In this document: one piece after another, positions 60,524 through 64,000 of the stretch
Numbering within the stretch: the first letter of the stretch is position 1
How the letters are laid out: each line of letters opens with the position of its first letter
Assembly (NCBI RefSeq): GCF_024753145.1
Contig: NZ_JANUGU010000011.1
Coordinates: 62,001 to 126,000 of the forward strand
Direction: 5' to 3'
Length of the DNA stretch: 64,000 nucleotides
Source: Massilia terrae
GTDB taxonomy: Bacteria > Pseudomonadota > Gammaproteobacteria > Burkholderiales > Burkholderiaceae_D
The notes under the pieces: model-generated
What the model was told of the DNA's origin: nothing
What the model saw: only the letters and a program-made list of their open reading frames with translations
Database searches by the model: none
Translations under genes and position numbers: made by a program

Positions 60524-61239
60524 ACCGCGGCCCTCGCTTGCAGCGGCGCGTTCAGTTCTTCGAGCTGGCGCACCGTGCCGACGTTCACCCACTCGCCGTG
60601 ATAGACCTCGCCGCCGATGCGTCCCAGGTCCACATACTTGCGCATCAATGGCCCGAACTTGGCGAAGTCGCCCGGCTTCACATCGGCGAACAACTCCGGC
60701 CGGTACACGCCGATGCCGGCGAAATTCCACTTCGGCGAACCCTCGTTGGCCAGCGTGTACATGTCGAGCGCGAAGTCGCCGTTCGGGTTGTGCCAGGGAT
60801 TCGGCGTCAGCCAGAACCAGGCGATGTCGCGCTGGTCCACCGGATACGGCTTGCCCAGCATGTCCTCATCCTTCAGCGCATCGAGTGCCTGCGCGAAGTC
60901 GAAGTAGGGCGCGTAGATATCGCCCGACACCACCAGGAAGGGTTCGTCGCCCAGGAGGTGCAAGGCGTTCGCCACGCCGCCCACGAATTCCAGCGGCACC
61001 GGCTCGTGCGAGTAGGCGATCCTGGCGCCGTACTTGCTGCCGTCGCCCAGCTCTTCCTCGATCATGTGGCCGAGGTGCGAATGGTTGATCACGATCTCGC
61101 TGATCCCGGCCCGCACGAGGTTGAGCACGTGCCAGGTGATCAGCGGCCGCCCGCGCACCTTGAGCAGGGGCTTGGGGCAGGTGTCGGTCAGCGGTCGCAT
61201 CCGCTCGCCGCGTCCGGCGGCAAGAATCATGGCTTTCAT
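60520..61239 (-). CDS. murU: N-acetylmuramate alpha-1-phosphate uridylyltransferase
   Basis: This 239-residue nucleotidyltransferase has the signature KAMILAAGRGERMRPLTDTCPKPLLKVRGRPLI, followed by VVSGDIY and the WVNVGT C-terminal motif. With AmgK it recycles cell-wall MurNAc directly to UDP-MurNAc and bypasses the fosfomycin-sensitive MurA step, as described in Pseudomonas. It follows amgK by nine bases and overlaps pepP by four. Confidence 0.92.
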   Translation of the reverse strand: MKAMILAAGRGERMRPLTDTCPKPLLKVRGRPLITWHVLNLVRAGISEIVINHSHLGHMIEEELGDGSKYGARIAYSHEPVPLEFVGGVANALHLLGDEPFLVVSGDIYAPYFDFAQALDALKDEDMLGKPYPVDQRDIAWFWLTPNPWHNPNGDFALDMYTLANEGSPKWNFAGIGVYRPELFADVKPGDFAKFGPLMRKYVDLGRIGGEVYHGEWVNVGTVRQLEELNAPLQARAAV

Positions 61240-61248
61240 CGGGGCGTC

Positions 61249-62307
61249 TTAAAAGGTGTAGCCGACCTGCGGCGCTTTTTCCTCGAAGGTGTCGAGCAGG
61301 CGCAGCAGGGGTTTCAGTTCTTTGTAGCGGTTGGCGGTCTTGCGCACATAGTCCATCACGGTCGGCAGGTCGCCCATGTAGACCGGCTTGCCGTCGCGGT
61401 AGTTCAGGCGGCAGAAGATGCCGAGGATTTTCAGGTGCCGCTGCAGGCCCATGAATTCGAAGTCGCGGTAGAAGGCGTCGATGTCCGGGTTCACCGGCAG
61501 GCCCAGCTTCTTCGCGCTCTGCCAGTAGCGCACCGCCCAGTCCAGCACCTGCTCCTCGTCCCACTGGATGTAGGCGTCGCGCAGCAGCGAGGCGAGGTCG
61601 TAGGTGACCGGGCCCCACACCGCGTCCTGGAAGTCCAGCACGCCCGGGTTGCCTTCGTCGAGGAACATCAGGTTGCGCGAGTGGAAGTCGCGGTGCATGT
61701 AGACCTGCTGCTGCGCCAGCACGTTGGCGCAAATGGCCTCGAACACCTGGTCCAGCTGGGCCTTCTGCGGCTCGCTCATCGTGATGCCGAGGTGGCGCGT
61801 GACGTACCACTCGGGGAACAGGTTCATCTCGCGCAGCACGAAGGCGCGGTCGAATTCCGGCAGCACGCCAGGCTGGCTGGCCAGCTGGAACTTGAGCAGC
61901 GCGTCCACCGCGTCCGAATACATGAAGGGCGCGTTGTCCGCGTCCAGCCGCTGCAGGTAGGTGGTGGTGCCCAGGTCCGACAGCAGCAGGAAGCCGCGTT
62001 CGACGTCGCGCGCGACGATCGCCGGCACCGTCACGCCGGCATCGCGCAGCAGGCCGTCGACGTGGATGAAGGCCGGCACGTTCTCGCGTTCGGGCGGGGC
62101 ATCCATCGCGACCAGGGTGTCGCCCAGCTTGGCGCGCAGCGCCGGCAGCACGTCGAGCCGGAAGTAGCGGCGAAAGCTGGCGTCGGACGAGGCCGGGCGG
62201 CGCGAGTCCGCGTCCACCAGATTGAGCGAGGCCAGCCAGCCGGCCAGCATCGCCAGGCGCGTGTCCTTGTCGGCGGAAGTGGGAGTGTGTTGAGACAGGG
62301 AAGACAT
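61249..62307 (-). CDS. amgK: N-acetylmuramate/N-acetylglucosamine anomeric kinase
   Basis: This 352-residue protein has the aminoglycoside-phosphotransferase fold. The catalytic loop is VYMHRDFHSRNLMF and the metal-binding segment is GVLDFQDAVWGPVTYDLASLLRDAY. Length and the murU partner identify AmgK, which phosphorylates MurNAc at C1. It lies at the head of the minus-strand cluster. In Pseudomonas the pair lies next to lptD; here a two-gene unit stands between amgK and lptD. Confidence 0.93.
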   Translation of the reverse strand: MSSLSQHTPTSADKDTRLAMLAGWLASLNLVDADSRRPASSDASFRRYFRLDVLPALRAKLGDTLVAMDAPPERENVPAFIHVDGLLRDAGVTVPAIVARDVERGFLLLSDLGTTTYLQRLDADNAPFMYSDAVDALLKFQLASQPGVLPEFDRAFVLREMNLFPEWYVTRHLGITMSEPQKAQLDQVFEAICANVLAQQQVYMHRDFHSRNLMFLDEGNPGVLDFQDAVWGPVTYDLASLLRDAYIQWDEEQVLDWAVRYWQSAKKLGLPVNPDIDAFYRDFEFMGLQRHLKILGIFCRLNYRDGKPVYMGDLPTVMDYVRKTANRYKELKPLLRLLDTFEEKAPQVGYTF

Positions 62308-62384
62308 GAAGCGGGCGGGAGATCCGGTTGATAAACTCGGTTGCCATCATACGCGATTTCCCATCCCGTCTGCGCCAAACCGCA

Positions 62385-62404
62385 TATAATATACACCGTA
62401 TATT
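62385..62404 (+). promoter_or_regulatory. -10 box overlapped by a palindromic operator
   Basis: TATAAT (62385-62390) overlaps an inverted repeat with arms AATATAC and GTATATT around ACC (62388-62404), 15 bases before the reductase start. This is a good arrangement for autorepression by the TetR protein of the same operon. Confidence 0.55.
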
Positions 62405-62418
62405 TAACCGGGGATGAC

Positions 62419-62952
62419 ATGACGACAGCACATGTTTTTATCGCCAAGAGCCTGGATGGCTTCATCGCCCGCGCCGACGGCGACATCGGCTGGCTGCTGG
62501 CGCGCGACGATCCGGCGGAGGATCATGGTTATGCGGCTTTCATTGCTGACAAGGACCTGGTCGTGATGGGCCGCGGCAGCTACGAGAAGGTGTGCAGCTT
62601 CGACCCCTGGCCCTACCAGCTGCCGGTGCTGGTGTTGTCCGCCCGCCTGGCCGGCACGCCGGTGCCGCCTGCGCGCGCGGGCAAGGTCCGCTTCGCCAAT
62701 CGCGCGCCGGCGGCGCTGATGGATGAACTGGCAAGCCAGGGCGTGCGCCGCATCTATCTCGATGGCGGCCAGCTGGTGCAGTCCTTCCTGCGCGCGGGGC
62801 TGGTTGCCGACATGGTCATCACGACGGTGCCGGTGCTGATCGGCGCCGGCCGGCCGCTGTTCGGGGCGCTGCCGCGCGACGTCGACCTGCGGCTGCTGTC
62901 CAGCCGCAGCTTCCCGTCCGGCCTCGTGCAATCGACCTACCGCCTCGCATGA
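62419..62952 (+). CDS. RibD C-terminal/dihydrofolate reductase-like protein
   Basis: This 177-residue protein has the DHFR fold of the YwjB/RibD-C group: VFIAKSLDGFIARADGDIGWL at the start, LVVMGRGSYEKV, RIYLDGGQLVQSFLRAGLVADMVITTVPVLIGAGRPLF in the second half. It probably uses NADPH. Substrate is unknown, and members of this group are not generally true folate reductases. The stop overlaps the TetR ATG (ATGA). Confidence 0.88.
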   Translation: MTTAHVFIAKSLDGFIARADGDIGWLLARDDPAEDHGYAAFIADKDLVVMGRGSYEKVCSFDPWPYQLPVLVLSARLAGTPVPPARAGKVRFANRAPAALMDELASQGVRRIYLDGGQLVQSFLRAGLVADMVITTVPVLIGAGRPLFGALPRDVDLRLLSSRSFPSGLVQSTYRLA

Positions 62953-63497
62953 CGCGCCCGCGCGGACGCCCGGCCGGCGGCGCCGGGCTGGAGCAGCATG
63001 CGATCATCGAGCAGGCGCTGGCGCTGCTGGAGGAGGGCGGCGGGCAGGGGCTGACCATGCGCGCGCTGGCCGCAAGGCTCGGTGTTTCACCAATGAGCCT
63101 GTACCGCCACGTCGGCGACCGCGCCGCCCTGCTGCAGGCGCTGTCGGACCGCGTGTACGCCGGCGTGCTCGATGCCGAAGCGGGCCAGGCGGATGCACGC
63201 GCCGCGCTCGCGGCCCTGCTGCTGCGCTACCATGCGACCGTCGCCCGCCATCCGCAACTGACCCTGGCGCTGTTTGCCGCGCCCGACGCGCTGGCCGGCG
63301 TCACCGGCCGCATCACCGCGCGCCTGGCCGAATTGCTGGCGGCGCTCACGGACGCGCCGCTGGCCTGGCGCGACATCCTGGTCGACCACGCGCACGGCAG
63401 CGGACTGGCCATCGCCGCCCATGCCGGCGGCCAGGCCGCGCTGCACACCGGGTACCGGCAGGCGCTGGAACGCCTGCTCGACCGGCTGGCCGCTTGA
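62949..63497 (+). CDS. TetR/AcrR-family regulator
   Basis: This 182-residue protein has an N-terminal HTH (about 17-62: EQALALLEEGGGQGLTMRALAARLGVSPMSLYRHVGDRAAL) and a helical ligand domain. It is coupled to the reductase gene, and the palindrome at 62388-62404 is its likely operator. The MTRPRGRPAGG basic arm at the N-terminus is common in the family. Confidence 0.9.
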   Translation: MTRPRGRPAGGAGLEQHAIIEQALALLEEGGGQGLTMRALAARLGVSPMSLYRHVGDRAALLQALSDRVYAGVLDAEAGQADARAALAALLLRYHATVARHPQLTLALFAAPDALAGVTGRITARLAELLAALTDAPLAWRDILVDHAHGSGLAIAAHAGGQAALHTGYRQALERLLDRLAA

Positions 63498-63699
63498 GCC
63501 AACGCAAGCGCATCCCGCGCCGCCAAATTGTAACAATTGCCCCGCGGCGTTTCCCTGCAATTTCAAGCACTTGCGCCCTGCTCCCCGCAGGCGCCGCGAC
63601 GCGATGTGGCTGGGCGTTTGCGACCGTACTGAACAAGTTCCCATATAATAAGGAATTCAATCTGAAGAATCGCCCGTATATGGTGCAATACCTCCGTTC
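63498..63699 (+). promoter_or_regulatory. lptD upstream region with a -10 box
   Basis: No gene is seen. TATAAT at 63644-63649 lies 50 bases upstream of the lptD start; no good -35 is found at 16-18 bases. The local sequence around it is AT-rich. No hairpin terminator for the TetR gene is obvious. Confidence 0.35.
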
Positions 63700-64000
63700 A
63701 TGAGCTTGTTTGCGGCCCTCCCACTTTCGCGCACCACCGCCGTCGTGCTCGGCGCGCTCGCGACCTTTGCCACCGGGCCGCTGCTCGCGCAGACCGCGCC
63801 GGCGCCCGCATCCAGGCCCGTGAACGAGGACCAGCAGCCGGTCACCGTGCGCGCCGAGGAGATCAACGGCCGTCCCGACCGCCAGCTGGACCTGAAGCGC
63901 GAGGTCGAGATCACGCGCGACGGCACCGGCCTCACCGCCGACACGGGCTGCTACCTGATGGTGCCCAACCAGGTGTCGGCCAGCGGCAACGTGAACATGT
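63700..64000 (+). CDS. lptD: LPS-assembly protein LptD, N-terminal part (runs off the window)
   Basis: The first 100 residues are visible. A signal peptide (about 1-31, ...GPLLA-QT) is followed by the OstA-like beta-jellyroll start: QPVTVRAEEINGRPDRQLDL, then EITRDGTGLTADTGCYLMVPNQVSASGNV. LptD is the outer-membrane translocon that inserts lipopolysaccharide with LptE. An early Cys in ADTGCYL is visible. The family identity rests on this N-terminal pattern and on the nearby amgK-murU synteny. Confidence 0.88.
   Translation, partial: MSLFAALPLSRTTAVVLGALATFATGPLLAQTAPAPASRPVNEDQQPVTVRAEEINGRPDRQLDLKREVEITRDGTGLTADTGCYLMVPNQVSASGNVNM

Noticed and set aside
1..64000. tRNA, rRNA, prophage, integrase or insertion sequence
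   Set aside because: I looked for cloverleaf-like segments, transposase or integrase motifs and terminal inverted repeats and found none I could support by eye. A tRNAscan or IS search would be needed to be certain.

Overview
The window is GC-rich chromosomal DNA. G or C fills most third codon positions, coding density is high, and many gene pairs overlap by ATGA. The gene content fits a Betaproteobacterium of the Oxalobacteraceae, near Massilia, Telluria or Janthinobacterium. The supporting features are a Pseudomonas-like AST arginine pathway with a large NAD-glutamate dehydrogenase, an S46 dipeptidyl-peptidase, large TonB receptors, the amgK-murU pair near lptD, and a dispersed REP-like palindrome family. 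The genus is inferred from gene content and was not tested by a search. No tRNA, rRNA, CRISPR array, transposase or phage gene is visible.

Layout. 1-2765: a small unknown gene and a MarR regulator (minus), a DMT exporter, and a GlxA/AraC-type regulator that resembles Pseudomonas ArgR. 2956-15107: a full arginine succinyltransferase (AST) island, astC-aruF-aruG-astD-astB, then a class-180-kDa gdhB, then astE. Together they take arginine to glutamate, succinate, ammonia and 2-oxoglutarate. 15307-20447: an Old Yellow Enzyme, a DUF2807 lipoprotein, flavohaemoglobin hmp with an NsrR-like operator, and an APC amino acid permease. 20658-24134: a TonB receptor and a c5-type cytochrome. 24223-32332: a nitrous oxide respiration operon nosZ-nosR-nosD-nosF-nosY-nosX read on the minus strand, preceded by an FNR/Dnr-type box.

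32542-41169: S46 peptidase, a hemerythrin-like protein, a cardiolipin synthase-like phospholipase D, envelope stress proteins, two YceI proteins with a cytochrome b561, and a decayed TonB receptor. 41318-46951: purB, a glutathione transferase, and an iron block (bfr, bfd, feoA, feoB and a Cys-rich small membrane protein) with two Fur-like boxes in the bfd/feoA divergent gap. 47018-52937: a PF03640-type secreted protein, a DUF72 protein, a CocE/NonD hydrolase, a 5'-3' exonuclease, a receiver domain without its phospho-Asp, a 12-bp tandem repeat array, and an unknown protein. 52975-57888: mnmA-nudJ and the three-gene proton-translocating transhydrogenase pntAa-pntAb-pntB. 58005-64000: a tightly overlapping minus-strand cluster (amgK, murU, pepP, ubiH-like), a reductase/TetR pair with its own palindrome, and the start of lptD running off the right edge.

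The main functional themes are arginine/glutamate catabolism, anaerobic nitrogen oxide handling (Hmp for NO, Nos for N2O), iron uptake and storage, and envelope biogenesis. Ten copies of one REP-like hairpin family, five as head-to-tail dimers, punctuate the intergenic spaces. The least explained parts are the receiver/tandem-repeat/unknown-gene stretch at 51.4-52.9 kb, the nosL-less nos operon with a possible lipoprotein NosZ, and the REP dimers.
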